A stretch of 24,232 nucleotides of DNA, from positions 1 to 24,232 of the forward strand of contig CAWKPE010000025.1 of NCBI GenBank assembly GCA_963851385.1, given 5' to 3'. This document shows, one piece after another, positions 23,822-24,232 of the stretch. A program made the translations under genes and the position numbers. This DNA is from CAWEFA01 sp963851385. Its GTDB lineage: Bacteria; Bacteroidota; Bacteroidia; Bacteroidales; DTGW01. How positions within the stretch are numbered: the first letter of the stretch is position 1; the number at the start of each line of letters is the position of its first letter. The notes beneath the pieces were generated by a model that worked only from the letters and a program-made list of their open reading frames with translations, made no database searches and was not told the DNA's origin.

Positions 23822-24232
23822 ATGAAAAAGATTTACAATGTAGCATTATTAATGTTTCTAATAGCTGCTACATGGATAAAATGTGCAGCACAGGATAACA
23901 GCAAGTCCTTACTTAAGCAGGTAATACAGGAAAATCAGGAAGCTGTGGATGCAATTGCAATGTATCCAACGGAAACAAGAAGAATAATATTTGAAGCTTG
24001 TGAATACCCTGAAGTTATCGCGAAACTGAATGCAATGCAAAAGAATTCACAAGATGCATTCGAAAAATTAATTTCATCTTTCAACAAAGAAGAGCAGGAG
24101 AAAATTTGGAACCTGACCCGTTATGATGGTTTAATATCCGATCTTGTTTCTAACAGTAATATGTCAGATGATGAAATCAATAATATGTTGGTTAATTATC
24201 CTGAAGAAATCCATAAAACTGCTTTAGAAGAG
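23822..24232 (+). CDS. Secreted protein of unknown function, N-terminal part (runs off window)
   Basis: 137 codons open from the ATG at 23822 to the window edge, so the C-terminus is missing. A signal peptide (MKKIYNVALLMFLIAATWIK then CAAQ/DN) leads an acidic, helical mature part. It contains QEAVDAIAMYPTETRRIIFE, then ACEYPEVIAKLNAMQK, then FNKEEQEKIWNLTRYDGLIS and a C-terminal INNMLVNYPEEIHKTALEE. The repeated 'YP-E-acid/helix' theme (AMYPTETRR, CEYPEVIAKL, NYPEEIHKT) resembles the repeats of DUF3300-like exported proteins. The resemblance is by eye only and I do not assign the family. WIKC is not a good lipobox, so signal peptidase I cleavage after CAAQ is more likely. Expect an envelope protein. 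Confidence 0.75.
   Translation, partial: MKKIYNVALLMFLIAATWIKCAAQDNSKSLLKQVIQENQEAVDAIAMYPTETRRIIFEACEYPEVIAKLNAMQKNSQDAFEKLISSFNKEEQEKIWNLTRYDGLISDLVSNSNMSDDEINNMLVNYPEEIHKTALEE

Overview
The window looks like a chromosomal segment of an AT-rich member of the Bacteroidota. It carries SprB-type adhesin repeats, a lipoprotein with the Fibrobacter succinogenes major paralogous (FISUMP) domain, a TANFOR-type secreted protein, many short Sec-signal secreted proteins of unknown function, a SiaC/DUF1987 protein, a DUF559 nuclease gene set between palindromic repeats, and almost no recognisable Shine-Dalgarno sites. No rRNA, tRNA, CRISPR array, integrase or transposase was seen.

Layout. 1-3078 (-) is the N-terminal 1026 codons of a large secreted SprB-repeat protein whose end lies outside the window. 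3192-4235 (-) is a FISUMP lipoprotein. 4281-4897 is a DUF559 endonuclease gene framed by two 105-bp direct copies of a double-hairpin repeat. 4982-18465 (-) is a probable single operon of about 13.5 kb. In transcription order it holds a 1508-aa secreted protein, a 699-aa multi-FN3 secreted protein, a TANFOR/FN3 secreted polymorphic-toxin-like protein split by a one-base frameshift, a small secreted partner, an orphan copy of the toxin C-terminal half without signal peptide, and a second paralogous small secreted partner. 18466-19486 is gene-poor. 19487-24232 is a scattered AT-rich region with short genes on both strands: a 4-TM protein, a two-domain secreted protein, a GC-richer probable acquired gene, a SiaC homologue, a small helical periplasmic protein and a partial secreted protein. 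Three copies of a TTAA-bounded inverted-repeat (MITE-like) element lie among them.

How the genes work together (inference). The operon reads as a polymorphic-toxin locus. A Sec-exported trunk (TANFOR, FN3) leads to a metzincin-like HExxH protease domain, then a cysteine-rich tip with a papain-like C-terminus. Each tip is followed within 4 bp by a small signal-peptide-bearing protein, which is a candidate immunity protein. Duplication of the tip-plus-partner pair, with loss of the trunk in the second copy, is the layout expected of an orphan toxin/immunity cassette. Base composition changes sharply at the protease/tip junction in both copies. The two upstream large secreted proteins may serve display or secretion, but nothing in the sequence proves this.
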